Of a DNA stretch of 64,000 nucleotides, positions 1 through 13,590 are shown one piece after another. The notes beneath the pieces are model-generated. The model did no database searches. It worked only from the letters and a program-made list of their open reading frames with translations, and had not been told where the DNA came from. The DNA lies in contig VFFE01009051.1 in NCBI GenBank assembly GCA_008921705.1, forward strand, positions 3,228,808 to 3,292,807. The letters are read 5' to 3'. Made by a program: the position numbers and the translations under genes. Source of the stretch: Burhinus oedicnemus (lineage: Eukaryota > Chordata > Aves > Charadriiformes > Burhinidae). Within the stretch, counting starts at the first letter, position 1. Every line of letters begins with the position of its first letter.

Positions 1-1042
1 CCTGCTGCTCACAGAATTAATTCTGTGTGCCAGCACTGCAGTGAGAAGGGAAAAACAAAGGGTCAAGATCCCTTGGAGCAAATTTTCTTTTCTCCTGCTT
101 ATATTCACTCCCAGCTAGCTGCTGAGGGTAAGGGAAGGAAGAGCAGGTGGAAGCAGGGAAGGGAGGCTCATAAAAATCAAATGCTGAAAGTTAGAGTAGG
201 TGAGACACTTCTTAGAGTACAGTTCTACTCCAAAGAATCGCCTCTGAAAGATGGTTCACAGCACAAAGTTCTGCAGGAGTCTGTCTCTCCACCAGCCTAA
301 AGAGAAAGGCAACCCTTGAACTTAAGTGGCTAAGTTCCATGGTGTGACCATCAGCATTTCCATTTGCAGAAAGAACTTTTATCTGAGTTCAATCTCAGAA
401 TATAAACACGAGCACAGTCAAGTACTTCAGTGTATAGTAAACTCTCTATGTCAACAAAAAATCAGGTCCAGAGGTGAAAACATACTCAATGGCCATATTT
501 TATGCTCAAAACTTACAGATGTAAAGCCAAAGAACAAGATTTTAAAAAGATAAAGAAGAAGTTGTTGAACTTTCTAAGGAGCCAAGAACCCTCACAGTAA
601 TTGTGTCTGCCGTTTTCTTGAACAACAAAACATCAGCTGTAAGGGAGACTCCAGAACAAGAAGACTACAGCTTTTCCTGCAACTACTCTGCAGTTAGACT
701 TCAGAGCAACACAGCTTGCCACTGTTAGAACTAAAGATGAACAAGGCAAAATACATATCCAGTGTGTTGAAGCAACAGCTGAAGTTTGGTATTAGCTTGA
801 ATCTCTGCCAGCATCTTAACATTTGGATACATATTTGAAACTTACTTAGACATCAAATCAAATGTGTACCATGCAGATTTTCATGCTCAACCTTCTTTTT
901 AGCAATGATATTTTGTCCGAACAGCCTAAGATTTTAGTAATTACTCTCTTACAGCTTAGAAAGCAGGAAAGCTATGAGAAAAACAGGCAAAACCACTTTG
1001 GTATTCAACTGGATTCAAATAGCATCTGAAGTATTTACACAC

Positions 1043-1333
1043 CTTAAGAGATTCCAAAAGTAAACCTATACTGTCCCAAAGTGATTGTTTCATATTATAT
1101 TTACTGCATATGACCTGTTGTTCCATGTCAATAGCCACACTGAGCCAGACTTTCTGCAACAGCCGGTAGCAGATATGTGGAGAAATAGCACGAGAGCAGG
1201 GCAAGCATGAAGTGATACTACACCGGCCATATTCCTCTTTTTCAGGACCTTTCTGAACCACAGAAGATGTCTTTGCATTCAGAAGGCCCTCACGGGCTTT
1301 CATTTGTCTCCTCAGTTCTGAACCCAAGCATCC
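1043..1333 (-). other. Candidate exon with splice-like borders (weak)
   Basis: On the minus strand an open frame of 97 codons (291 nt, a multiple of three) lies between two splice-like signals. Upstream is a branch-point-like TACTAAT followed by CCTTTAG, so the exon would start at 1333. Downstream, CTTAAG is followed by GTGTGTAA, a plausible donor, so it would end at 1043. The predicted peptide begins with a charged stretch (RRQMKAREGLLNAK, then KGPEKEEYGR) and continues as a Cys/Leu/Ile-rich segment. I recognise no domain. The pyrimidine tract before the acceptor is short, the frame stays open past the donor, and no neighbouring exon was found. Chance is a real possibility in 64 kb of DNA. 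Confidence 0.12.
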
Positions 1334-4000
1334 CTAAAGGCATTAGTATTACCGCATGGCAATGAGTTTCCCAGAACTATCTTTTTGTGCACGTTTCCAG
1401 CCTGCCACCTGATCAGTATCATTTGAGGCTCCTCCAATCCTTGCATCATAAGAAAGTGTGGTTACTTATTTCTTAGTCACCTTTTCCATGCCACACACGA
1501 TTTTACAGTCTCCTGTCATGTCCTCTTCACGATTGTGTTTTTCCCAGCGTTAATTAGCTGGGTTTTGTGCAGAAGTCATCCCACATCTCTGAGTATCTTT
1601 GCCACTTTGCACTGTACCTGTTGTAATGTGAAATGAGGAAGTGAAAATCACAAGTGGACTGAGTTTTGGATGGGGAGCACAGAGGTGTTTTAAATGGGTA
1701 TGAGCCTATTAACTCAGTTTCTCAGTCAAGGCTAGAAACCTGGCAATTTCAGCCTGGAACTGGCTAATTCTAAATGAACTAGCCCAAAGACAGAAAGCAA
1801 TTCAGCATATCAGAGCAGCATTTTGCAAGTGCTAATTAACCTAGTTTAAAATTTTTAAGAAGCAGTCTGAGCTAAGTAAAACAAACATGTTTCGCGCACA
1901 TTCTGGCCATCTTTTCTCCTAGTTTCCACTCTCCCAGAAAGCTGTCATAAACGGCTCCCTCCCTGGAGTCGTGCCCTGTTTTAGCTCCACTCGTCTTTCC
2001 TCCCCCAGACTGCAACACACAGAGAAACAACTTCTGCAATTCCTCTTCTCTAGCTCTCATGTGCCTGGCTTCTGCCCTGTGATTTTATAGCAAGGAAAAC
2101 CCCCACTTAACTCTTTTCTGATCCTCCAGCTTTCAGATTTCTTCCTCTTGGAACGCCTTTCCCTCTGTCCTAAAGTTATTTTCAAATTTCAAAAATGAAG
2201 AATAACATGGGAGAAGGAAAAAAGAATTGAAGGCGGGGCAGGGGAGGAAGGTATTTATATAGTCAAAGATATGAAGCAACAATTTTTATAACCCCACAAA
2301 TCAAAAATAACTGAAAAAAATTCAAGGTCTATATCATGGAGACGTTCTGAAGAACATAAATCACTCCTAAGTAGTGTGGAAAAGTGGGAACTGGACTTGA
2401 AGTAAGCTAATGAGGTCAATACTATCACTTCCGAGGTTCAGAATTCAGGACTAGAAAAATTATCCTTATTTGTTGGGAGTCAAGAACTTCTTAAACAAGT
2501 ATTAGAGGCCATAAAATTGCTTCTCAGATTGCAGTCCTAACATACAACTTGCTTTATATTAAAGAAAGAATAAATTTCACAGTCAAACTTTCCAGTCAAT
2601 ATTTAATGGCACAAATCAGCAATACTACCGTGCAAAGTTCAAATATTCATCAGACGTATTCTGAAGGTAAGAATTCTACCAGAACAGTAGCTGTAAAAAA
2701 CTCACAAAAGTACGTCATTGTTTTATCACTTTGCAACCTTAAAAGAAACTTATGAAAAGGCTTCTGAAATGGTCATCTTATTTCATTAGTAAGGGAATTA
2801 TTTAATTGTCTCTCTTCTCCTCCGCTGTTTTTAAATTCACCCTGCACTGCTCAACACGAAGACATGCACATACACAGTTAAAACAGAAAAACTAAGCATG
2901 TTTCTGAGCTCTGCTACAGCAACTAACTTTACAAAGCCAAAACCCAACTCTGTTCATATATTGGAATTCTCTGAAAAAATTCTCTTAATTCAATCTGTAA
3001 GTCTGTAAAAATGTGCAATAAGCTATGCATGCTCGGGTCGTACACAGAAAGAAAAGAACATGCGATCAATTTACAAAGCTAAAGAGGATCTTGCTAAGTC
3101 AGAAACATTCAAGTGCTGTCAGACATGGCGGAATTTGACCTATACAATGTCACACTAATTTTGGACTTTTATGAAGACATTATCCATATGATTTTGAGCT
3201 GAACAAGTCAGCTTAAAAACTCCTTTATTATTCTTAAATATTGATGTTTTGCCTGTAGCAAAAACACATCCAACTCCTCTCAGTGCCTGTTACCTAGACC
3301 CGTGTTTCTCTAGACTGACCAAGACTATAAGAAATTATTTCTTGTACAGACGAGTGAAACAAGCAGAGACTGCTGCCTTCAGACCACTCTGCAGCACACA
3401 CAGACCCTGTCTTCACTGGGGACTATGCACGCTTCAGACCTCCAAAAGTCCTCTTGCTTAACAAAATACGGTTCAGGCCTAAATAAGAGCACTGGTCTTG
3501 CTGACCTGAGGTAGGTTTAAATCAGCGCTAAAGGCCCTGAAGATCCATTACCAGTACCAGTTCTCTCACTCACTGTTGACGGCACATCACTTAAACATGT
3601 TTCTCACCGTTACGTATGCAGCTAGTGAGAAGTGGGTATATTCCATATTGCACTTGCTGTAAGCTATGCACACTGGGCACTGAATAGCATGACCAGAAAT
3701 CCTGCAGGATTTAATTTACAATCTTGTATGTTGTAGGCCCCTCAGGACAGGAAACTCTCATGTTTTATATATCTATAAAACAACATGCATACCTATGACA
3801 CTGTATAAATAACAGAGGATCAGATTAAAAACATCTGTAGACACTCTGGCTGATCTATTGTCTTGCTGGCTGCTGTCTCTTCATAATTTTTGATGGCAGA
3901 CGAGACATTTCACACAACTAGATTGCTAGCAGTGCTGATGCTGCTACATACAAATCTGTAGCAACATGTTGACAAGAGACCTGATGAAGAGAGAAATTAA

Positions 4001-4014
4001 AAAATAATAATAAT
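4001..4014 (+). repeat. Short (AAT)n microsatellite
   Basis: About four AAT units follow a short A-rich run. Confidence 0.85.
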
Positions 4015-4887
4015 CTGTCCTTCAGGCACAACCTCCTGACAGGTTTCTCTTTGATTTTTGTTTACTTTTTGCCAAGAAAAGATAGGAAACATGGATGACT
4101 CAAACAAAACAGTTTTGGAAATGTGGTAGGAGGCAGTAAGGACAACATTACTTCGATTCAGAACTAAGTCTGTTGTGATACAACTTTTCTCTGGCTGCCC
4201 AGAACTGTCAACATCTATTCATCTATTGTAAATTGCTTCTGTGAAAGCAAAAATAATGTATGTCCGCAACATGGTGATAGTCACAGAAGATATAAAGAGA
4301 TTCACACGCTGTGCAAGTATTGAGTGCAGAAATAATGCTAAAAGGGAGGCAGACTGTTATTGATACCAAGCAGGGAAGGGAACAACTACACTTCCAAGAG
4401 AGAGGCAAAGAGGAATCCTAAATTTAGAACAAAATTCAGAACTGAAGCCAAGATACTGTCACCACCAGAGCTGCGTGAACATCTCACAGAAAATCCTTCA
4501 ACAGTGTTAAACTTGACTCCTTTAGGTTTAGAAGAGGGAAACAAAATCATTTCCCTTCACGTGCATCTTCACTGTGTCCTTCAAATCACTATCTAAAAAT
4601 TAAAATTGAAACACTTTCCTCTCTGCCCAGCTATATACTTTTCTAAATTGATTATAAGCCTTTCACTTCGACTCCATAGTCAAACTTTTGGCAACTGGTC
4701 ACACGGTAGGTCTGCTGAATCGAATGAGCCTGGTATGTTTTTGTAGTACACCTCAGGCTGCTTTTACAAAAGACAAGCATTGATTAAAAGTCACCCCATC
4801 TAATAAGAAACTTCACTTTTGCAGTGAGGAATTAAGAACAGTTTGAAAGACAGAGGAAAATGCCAGAAGTGTGAAACTGTATGAAAA

Positions 4888-5580
4888 AATCACAGAATGG
4901 TAGGAGTTGGAAGGGACCTTTGGAGATCACCTACTCCAACCCCCTTGCCAGAGCAAGGGATGGCGTCCAGGTGGGTTTTGAAGATCTCCAGAGAAGGAGA
5001 CTCCACCACCTCTCTGGGCAGCCTGTTCCAGTGCTCTGACACCCTCAAAGTAAAAAAAAGTTTCTCCTCATGTTGAGATGGAATTTCCTGTGTTCCAGTT
5101 TGTGCCCTTGTCCTGTCACTGGGCACCACTGAAAAGAGTCTGGCCCCATCCTCTTGACACCCGCCTTTTAGGTATTTATAAGCGTTGATGTCATCCCCTC
5201 TCGGCCTTCTCTTCTCCAGGCTAAACAGACCCAGGTCTCTCAGCCTTCCCCCATTAGACAGATACAATCCATTCCCTTGATCATCTTTGCAGCCCCCTGC
5301 TGGACTCTCTCCAGCAGTTCCTTGTCTTTCTTGAACTGGGGAGCCCAGAACTGGACATAGTACTCCAGATGAGGCCTCACCAGGGCAGAGTAGAGGGGGA
5401 GGACAACCTCCCACGACCTGCTTGCCACACACCTCTTGATGCACCCCAGGATGCCATTGGCCTTCTTGGCCACAAGGGCACACTGCTGGCCCATGGTCAT
5501 CCTGTTGTCCACCAGGACTCCCAGGTCCCTTTCCAGAGAGCTGCTTTCCAGCAGGTCAGTCCCTAACCTGTACTGGTGCA
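4888..5580 (-). mobile_element. CR1 LINE, 5'-truncated copy 1
   Basis: Read on the minus strand, this ends with the CR1 3' signature: GGTCCCTTCCAAC followed by CCATTCTGTGATT at 4888-4900. Translation gives the end of the CR1 RT region: [20 protein letters not shown], then [16 protein letters not shown], then [19 protein letters not shown] and [19 protein letters not shown]. The frame changes near 5260, so the ORF is broken. Homology stops abruptly at 5580 (codons for the HQYRLG motif), typical of 5' truncation during target-primed reverse transcription. The LEYYVQFWA and NAYKYLKGG residues place it with copy 5 at 48502-49242, in a subfamily different from the other three copies. It is not autonomous. 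Confidence 0.95.
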
Positions 5581-7612
5581 ATGCTTTCTTCAAAATGAGA
5601 TGATCCAAAGATACCCAGTCAGATCATTTCACATGCGAGTGCTTCCCTTCACCTTTCCGCGTTATTCTCTCAGACCTATCCATACTTAACCACGTCTATT
5701 TCCCTCTCTCCTTCCAGCAAGTAAGTGATCTAGTGATGATACTTTCTACAGTTGTATTCAAAAGTGTGGTGTTTTCTATTCAACCTTTACCACTGTTTTT
5801 CAAACACTTTGAAACCTAACAAGAAAAAAAAAATGTTATGGAGTGGAACACTTTTCTCCCCTTACTCTTCTGAGAAGGGAGAGGTGGGTCCATATGTATA
5901 TATGTATAAAGACCTACATAGAGAATCCACATAGCTTCCAAATGTAGAGTATGCCAAGCGTTTACGTGGATACGATTTTTGTCTTTCATGTCACAAGTCT
6001 GAATAACAGAGACTTTCATTCTGCAAAGACAGGACACTCAGTTTGATCAGGACATTCACTTAGTAAACATCTCCCATAAAAACTGAGATTGTCTAAAAAT
6101 GGAATTAGAATGTGATCAAACTGTACTCCTGCCTGCTTTACAACCAGAGGGTGCCAGGCCAGCTTGCTAGCAAGGGCTTAGCAGGTGTAAGACACATCTG
6201 TTGCAGCTGGCAGCGTTTTATATGCTGCTGCATGACTGCAGGTATACTTAAACCCTTCTTCCTCAACCTCCTCCCTGTGCCCAGGAAGGGTCTGACAAGA
6301 AAAGAAAGTCAGAATCTTAGATAGTATATTGCTTACTATAAAAGATTTTTATTAAAACGCATGAACAGCAACAATAAAGCATCTTAATGATTAAGGACAG
6401 AACCAGGTTACTACTTGCACCAGCAAAAAGGGTAGAGTCTCTGTCATGTTCCTGCTGCTGTGGAAGCAATCAGTAACTGAAGAAGGAAAGAGCTAATGAA
6501 GGCAACTGAGTAGCTTTGAAAACATCAAAATCCAAGAGAATCCTAAATTCTAATCCCATAGCACAACACAACATTTCCAGCTATACACAGTGCTGCAGCA
6601 TTTACTAAAATCAGATTGTGCTTTTAAAATGTAGTTCATATTGGGAGTACTATATATTTGGAAGAATTGCAGGCCATTAACTCTAGGCCTACTAGTCTCT
6701 ATGGATTCACCCTAGATGTGCTGCTGGTTTGCTCATATACCATTTTGTTTCTTTTTCAAACCCTAAAGAAAAGAAAGCTCACAATTTAGAATAGAATTCT
6801 CAAGAATGCCAGAAACAGTTCAGAAGGACAGTTCAGCTGTTTGGTAACAAAGCCTTATTTATAAAACACATAAGTTTCTCTGTGGAATTCAGAAATTTAA
6901 ACAAATAGATTTTGAATTGTCCCTTTCTTAGGGCTTTGAGATTTATCTCAATGAGAAGCACAAGCGTGTGTTCATCCATTCATTCAGACTGACAGTATCA
7001 GAACCTTCTCTTTTATCTTTTGCTTGAGTTTAGGGGCTCTTCCTTCATTGCATGAAGTTAAGACCCTTCACAAATTTTTTTTGAACACACTAGGAAGAAG
7101 AGCAGCAGCTGTGAAGTTCTTGGTCAAAATCAGGAACAGTTCCTACTACACTTGAATAGCGGAAGGGGGGAAAAAAATGGGACACCACCATCCCACATAC
7201 GCACACACCTCTACGTACACACATCCCATCAAAGCCATTTTCTGCCAATAGATAAAGGAAAAATAAAACTATTACAAAAAATCAAGTCAGTTTTTCCAGA
7301 AGACTACTTAGGAGAGAAGAGTGAAAGCATATTTGGGGTAGGGGGCACTTACAGAAGTGTTAAGCATTCATTTCAACCTTCTGTTACCCTGAAGAAGAGT
7401 GATTTTTGTTTTGACTAATATAGTAATGTAAGTGAAGGCTGAAGAAAAACATTAAATCGACCACCAGTCTTTCCCCCTCCTGTAAGAACAATTAGATGTT
7501 TTCTGGTTTGCTTCCTACTCTGAAGGGAATCAACTCTAAAAACCCTCTCTTAAATGAAACTCTTCAGCTAGGGCTTCTTCCTACCGGTTGCCTACAGTTC
7601 TCTCCCAAACAA

Positions 7613-7635
7613 GGGGAAGAGGAAGAGGAAGAAAA
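7613..7635 (+). repeat. Short GGAAGA hexamer repeat
   Basis: Three GGAAGA-type units form an all-purine run of about 23 bases. Confidence 0.8.
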
Positions 7636-8168
7636 ATCAGAATTTTGTATACTCTTTCAAAACTATCTTCCCTATCCTTCCCCTATTACTCATTTAGAAA
7701 GAGCTTCTCAACCAGATCTTCAAGTAACTCAGACCAGTTAACCACATGTACTCATTCATTCATCCAATCACTAATGGAGCTACAGTCACTGAAAACAGCT
7801 GAAAAAATCCAACTCCCTGTGCCTTTACCTTTGAAGTTCTTGATAAAGGAATCCTTTTAATACACAGAGGACTTGAGGTATGGAAATATTGCTGAATCAC
7901 TTCCCTTTTGTCTTGGTGCTTCAGCAAACCAGCTCTACCCTACACTCTGTCAGTATTTTCTGTCATCTTGTCATCCTTTGTGTGGCTTGACATCTATCAT
8001 TTGCTTGCATTATTAATCCAGGAGTGCAAGGCAAAAAGTTTAGCTGGTGAAAGGTTTCTGCCTTTTTCCAGAACAGCAAAAGGCTGTTGTATAAGCAGAG
8101 AAAACAAATTGAAAAGTATCCCAAGGATGAGTTACATTTCCCTCAGAGAAAATACATAATCATTCCCA

Positions 8169-8214
8169 TTCTACATTTTAAACATACAAATTCTACATGT
8201 TTAAACATACAAAA
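8169..8214 (+). repeat. Two-copy tandem duplication, 22/23 bp
   Basis: The unit TTCTACATTTTAAACATACA is followed at once by TTCTACATGTTTAAACATAC. The copies differ by a one-base insertion and a substitution, so the duplication is local and fairly recent or conserved. Confidence 0.85.
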
Positions 8215-11200
8215 TGCCACAAAAACACATAGAAAACCTTAACACATACTCACTATTAGCAACAAACAATGAAAAAACATCTGCCTATAAGGGTACATGA
8301 CATGAAACACAAGGAGTCATGTAAACAATGCTCTATGATTTATCCTAATAGTGGGAACTGCAGGATGAAGGCTTTTAATCAGATGGCTTCTAGCAACAGC
8401 CCTGTTGCCTGCAAAGTAAACACATGTGTAAACGCTTTTGATAAAGGAACGATACAGCCTGTATCAGAAAACAAGCCTTCTTTTTGCATCTCTTTGTGTC
8501 ACAAAATACGGTGATGTTCATCATAGCTATATGCATATAAAGTTACAAAGGCTTGGATAGTTTCAGTCCTGCTTGTACTGGTAATTTATTTGGCCCATTT
8601 GTGTGTGTAAATTTACCTACCAACTTCCAGAACACAGAGAAAGGTAGACACCAAAACTTTAGTGAGAATATAAGGATTTCCCAATGAATCATTTCTACAA
8701 AAGGAGCATAATAACCTCTTTGAGATACAAATCTGTCTTTATTTTCATGTGATATTTAGCATGAAGCTATCAAAAATAAATCTTAAGAGGCGAAAATAAG
8801 TAAACATAGCAGTTGATTCAAGCTCAGTTTTACTCTATACTTTTAGCAAAGGAAGAGGGAATCCTTGGATACAAGTGGCAGCATCTGAGGGAAACATAAC
8901 AGCACTACAAAATGACGATAGAACAAATAAGAGCAAAAGCTTCATGCCACCCAGTTCCTTCCCACTTCACAGTTAAGGGGATTGTAACTGCTCAACTGCA
9001 ATTTGGCCATAAAGCAGAGACTGGTAGACTTGTACAGAGTGATAATTGCTGGGATCTTTAATGACAAGCTGCCACATAAAACATAGGACAACACAAAGGA
9101 AAGTATCACATAAACTAGGAAGGAAGTACTGAAGATGAGTAGCCAACCCACTAGTCCGAAAAATAATTGGCAAGATGAAAAGATATTCACATGTACTGTA
9201 AGCGTATGGGAAGGAGAGGCGAGTACAACTGCCTGGGTTTATCGTTTCCTACTGGAAATACAACATCCTGATAAGCAGTATTGTATCATTGTCTATGATG
9301 CGTCACACAGTGTTTAATGCTAAGTCTAGTCCAAATTTTGCACCTTCTAGATCCCAAAAGAGTTTTAAGCCATCACCTTGAAAGGTAAGGAAGATGTCCC
9401 AACTTCTGCAAATTCTTTTGCACTGACATTTGGATCAGATTCTCAGGATTTCTAAGCATACTTTTATTTTTCTTGAATATCATACCACAAAAATCCAGAG
9501 GCATTTTGAAGAATTTTCTTCTGTAAATGTTCACACAACTATAACCTCTAAACAAACCCCTGTTCAGCAGTTTAGGCACCCTAAATGTGTTCTGCACATT
9601 ATCAGACCAAATACATATAGTCACTGATTCAACTAGATGAGCCCAGGGCACACCTTTCACTGACCAAGGTATTTTTTCCCTTCAAAAGCAAAAAACTAAT
9701 TGCTATGCTTTATAATAGTGTCCCAAATCTCTCTGTGACAAACTACTGTCTCCCAACGTCAATCACAGTTTTATAAGGACAGCAAGAAACTGCAAAACTT
9801 GCAATTGCAAAAGCTTTTTTCCATTGTATTTAAGAATGTTATGTTCCTGAGGATAATTTTGGAAGTTATGCATGATAAAATAGCAAAACACAAACTTGGA
9901 CATACTCGTATGAATAAAGAACGTACATATAAAAATTGCTAATACACAGTAGAAAGGATGGGAAGTAGAAAATTAAATTTCATGGGGAAGTGACCAAGCA
10001 CGCAGTAACTGGGACAGTCTGGTATTATGCTTTGCTTTAGTACTCGGCGTAGGGTCAAGAGAAACATAGCCCAGAGAGGAGGGACTCGGGATGATAGCTG
10101 AAAGCCAGTACTAGTCAATTGGCCACAGAGATTTAGAGTCACTTCAGTGCGAGAGCGCAGAGACACAAGGACAAGGGAGCAGACCACCTTCTGGTACTTG
10201 AACAATATAGGAAGCAAAATTATACCTCTGAACCACCATACCTTCAGCTGTAGTAATGAAGGTTACTTATACCACATCCTCTGCACAGCCACAAATTATG
10301 AAAACACTGTGCAGTCTCTTCTACTGAAGAAAATGTTTGTACCTTATGTGACAAACCAGGATTACATGCTGCATTATCACTCGATTTCTTTGCATAAATG
10401 CTGAGGAATCTCAGCTAGATTCACTGACATATACAAATTAATTTGTACAACAATAAAGCTGTCTTTTTAACAATAGGGTGCACATTTAAGAATAAACTCA
10501 ATATTTAGAATAACAGAAAACTGATTTATCAACCCCTGCCAAAGTACTTAGTACAACGTATTCATGTAGGTCAAGATCTGCTATTCCTTACTTATTTTTT
10601 GAAGTACAAGGGCAAAGAATGGTAATTTTGCATGGTTCCTTTACCAGGCAGCTAGTGGTTGCCTAGAAGAACTGTAACATCCTCCATTCATTTTGTCAGA
10701 AAGCATCACTTCTGGATATTGATCTTTCTGGATATAATAATTGGAAAGGGTGACAATGAGTAGTTTGGAAGATCTAAAAATGTCATGTTTCTGTCATGCT
10801 TTATCAAGAGCTGAAATGATGACTTAAGAACCACTCTTCCCTAGGTCAGGAAGATCCTCAATTCCTACTATGGCAGCACTTCTTCCTGAAACAAAGGCAG
10901 CTGAGATTTGGTATTGAGTTTTGGTGTGTATACAAGTCTCTATCCAAAGTCTTTCACCTGGAAGGAAAGAGCTCAGAAGCCACATTAAGAAGAAATCCAT
11001 GCCTGAATTACTGACCCATTCTGGTCAAGAACAAGTGGATTCATAAAATGGGTTATTTATTGAAAAAATTTTAAAGCTCCAAATTGTGAACTGTCTCTGT
11101 TTATGTGCTGTGTTGAAGAAAGTCAGACTTGGCACATGTTTCTCATTAACTGTAGTAAAGCAGCTCAGTTTCCCTAGAAATCCCCAGTTTCTCTTCTGCA

Positions 11201-12269
11201 ATAGGGTAATCTAGAAGGCCCCTAATTTTAGCTCTTCAGTCTGAAAGGGTAGCACATAGATAAGTAGTGCTGAGTGAATGCTGCTGAAATGTCTATGATT
11301 ATGTGGAATGCTAAAGCAAATTGGCTTTCTTGGCATATACAACATTATTAAAATCTTCAGAATAAGGTCTAAAAGCAAGGAAGTCTCATAGATATTTTTA
11401 TAATGGATTTCACACATGAAGCATTCACATAGCCATCTTAAACATCTGTCAGTGCAGTCAAGCAACACTGTATGTTCCAGGATCCCAGTCACATAACTTG
11501 TTTCAAACTGGTCACAGCAAAAAGCTAGCCCCTCCATACGCCAATATGTTGTCTCTGCCCAAAGCATAGGCCAACGTTTGCACATCTGCAGAATAACCCT
11601 AGAACCTAGACACAAACAATTTTTAAAATTTGTTATTAGTTCTGAACAGGAAGAAGTAGACTGGGCCAAATACATTACATAGCTTATCTAGCACTCATTA
11701 CAACAAAAGTCATATTTAGAAAAGTAGTGCTGTATGCTTTCCTCTGATTTTCTCATTTTCAGGCAGATTAAATCACTTTGGAACTGTTTGCTTGTTTGTT
11801 GAGAACAGCTTTCAAGATGAGGTAATTAAAGAAAACCTATCAATTCAGTATATATTTTCAAGTTAATAATGTTGACATACTGTTCAAATAAACCTCCAAT
11901 TTACTACAATCTGTTTTTAGACAAGCCCTCCATTTTAACCTCCAAATGGAAGGAAAACTAAGTGACTTTCCTCATCTCACTTAATAGAGAACATATGTTC
12001 AAAGATAATACTGTAGGCTTGTTCTGAGAAGCTGTTCTTCCTCTGACAGAGATGCAGTGAGCTTGCATAGTAACACTGATACATAATGAAAGTACATATT
12101 GCCATAAATCTCATGCACTGCAGAGGTCACTTCAGAAAAAAAGAGACCGCTGATCAGAGAAGCACATACACACGCACAAACAAAAGCACCCTGGCCACAG
12201 GTAAAAAAAGAACCTGGTGTGCCTCATGTCAGCTGGAAGGATCAGAACTAAGAGCCACCTCAGTCCTAA

Positions 12270-12344
12270 TTTTTTTTTTTTTTTGGGAGGGGGGGCTGGT
12301 GTTGATAGCGAAGGGAGAGAGAGAGGATGGAAAGAAGGAAGGGA
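12270..12344 (+). repeat. Poly-T/poly-G junction and purine-rich tract
   Basis: A run of 15 T (12270-12284) passes directly into GGGAGGGGGGGG (12285-12296). After a short break comes a nearly pure A/G tract with a GAGAGAGAGAG core (12311-12344). This is simple-sequence DNA that may adopt non-B structures and is prone to slippage. Confidence 0.8.
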
Positions 12345-12524
12345 TCTCTACCATCACAAAGCACAAGAAGCAGCTCTGAAATAGAACTGTTTTAAATCTT
12401 TGCATTACAAACTCTCTGGAATCATTTCAGATGGAAATGCTACAGTAATACAGACAGGAGCTTTCATTTATTTTATAAATATTTATGTAGAACATATTTA
12501 TTTTTATAATGTGCACAAAGGATG

Positions 12525-12640
12525 TAATTGTCACTTGCTTCTCTAGGTCTCAACTTTTTAATCTACAAAAGAAGGTTAATTCACCTGTCAAGGCCACTGT
12601 ACTTGATGCTGGGAAAGCCATTAATAAAATTCACATTCCT
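12525..12640 (+). mobile_element. MIR-like SINE remnant
   Basis: The order of words follows the MIR core and 3' region: a CACTTGCTTCTCTAGGTCTCAA segment like the 'cacttaacctctctgtgcctca' part, then ATCTACAAAAGAAGG like 'catctgtaaaatggg', then TAATTCACCTGTCAAGG like 'taatagtacctacctcatagg'. Divergence is high, as expected of a very old amniote SINE. The borders are approximate. Confidence 0.45.
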
Positions 12641-13524
12641 TGAATCCCAATCAAGTTGTTGATTGATTAGACCACGCCTATAAACAAGCCAACATTTTAC
12701 TTGTATCCAGAAACAAATCAAAGCCACTTCATTCTATTGTGCTCAGTGCCATGCCATCACACCACTAAGATGGGGGCCAAGTACGATCACTTACATCCAG
12801 TAATAAAAGAAATACAAAGATCCATCACCAGATATTATTAACATTTAGTTGCCGACTTATCTGATCCTACAAAGCCATGCCACATCAAACCTTTCAAATT
12901 CATACCTACCAAATCAAATAATGACAAGAATCACCGAACAATTCTTCAGTATGCTTTGGCACACCCCGTTACAGTCACTTGCCTAAAAACCAGAGAGTAT
13001 AAGTTGTCTTAGCAGCAAGAAGCAAATAAGCTTTTAGTGATGAACAGTGAAGCTATCCTCAAATCCTGGAATCCTTGGGCATAAATCTACATCAACATAT
13101 AGCTGGGGCCCTGCTTTTACCTCAAGAACAAAACAGAACACTAGCAGAAGTAGTGAGAAGCCATTCTTTGGTAAGCCCTTGATACCATTTGACTTACGAG
13201 GGGATGAGGCATTAGTACTGTAGTGGGCACTGCAGTTCTTTCTCTGCTTCATCAATTCTCTTAAGACATCGTTCCATCTGTAACAGAGTCGTGGTGGAGA
13301 AGCACTTCTTGTTTTTTACTTTGTTTATTTTCAAAAGACCTTACTTACACACATGAACAAGATCCGAAGTTTGGGCAGGGATTTTTTTGTTTGGTTGGTT
13401 TTTTAAATGTAGAGAGTATCCCAGGCAGTGTTGCATATGTTGCTGACAGAAGCCCCTCCTCAAAATGCTGACAGCACTGCAGCTAGCTTTAGGAGCGACT
13501 ATAGTTCAGATGGCAAAAATAAAG

Positions 13525-13590
13525 GTGGCAATTCAACCTGTGGTGCCTAACCCTACACTTAGATGCCAAAATAAATGGTTTGGTTTACGA
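13525..13590 (+). mobile_element. Ancient amniote 'gtgcctaa' repeat remnant
   Basis: The stretch GTGGTGCCTAACCCTACACTT and then AGATGCCAAAATAAATGG resembles an old interspersed repeat of turtles, crocodilians and birds, built from 'ggtgcctaaa...taggcacctaaataaatggcc' words. The match is from recalled pattern only and no formal family name is assigned. Confidence 0.4.

Larger units (their letters stand above)
1..4887. other. Non-coding AT-rich unique sequence
   Basis: No gene is recognised here. Open frames on both strands are short and unlike any family I know. Poly-pyrimidine and poly-purine patches occur (for example around 1900-2060 and 2180-2250), but there is no CpG cluster to suggest a promoter. 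The only coding-like signal is the minus-strand candidate exon at 1043-1333, listed separately. A short AAT repeat lies near 4.0 kb. Confidence 0.6.
5581..12524. other. Non-coding AT-rich unique sequence
   Basis: No recognisable gene. Small features are a GGAAGA hexamer repeat (7613-7635), a 22/23-bp tandem duplication (8169-8214) and a T-run/G-run junction (12270-12296). A minus-strand open frame of about 154 codons at 11211-11675 has no recognised motif and is rich in Cys, Trp and Leu, as expected of translated non-coding DNA. Confidence 0.6.

Noticed and set aside
1385..1420. Further CTCF-like AGGTGGCAG core on the minus strand (CTGCCACCT)
   Set aside because: Upstream half of the motif does not match and the last core base is wrong. 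Similar partial cores occur at 33274 and inside CR1 copy 3.
4890..5566. Long open frames on both strands inside CR1 copy 1
   Set aside because: The minus-strand frames are CR1 ORF2 remnants and the plus-strand frame is their shadow. None is a host gene.
11211..11675. 154-codon minus-strand open frame
   Set aside because: No motif, odd Cys/Trp-rich composition and no splice or transcript context. Length is compatible with chance.
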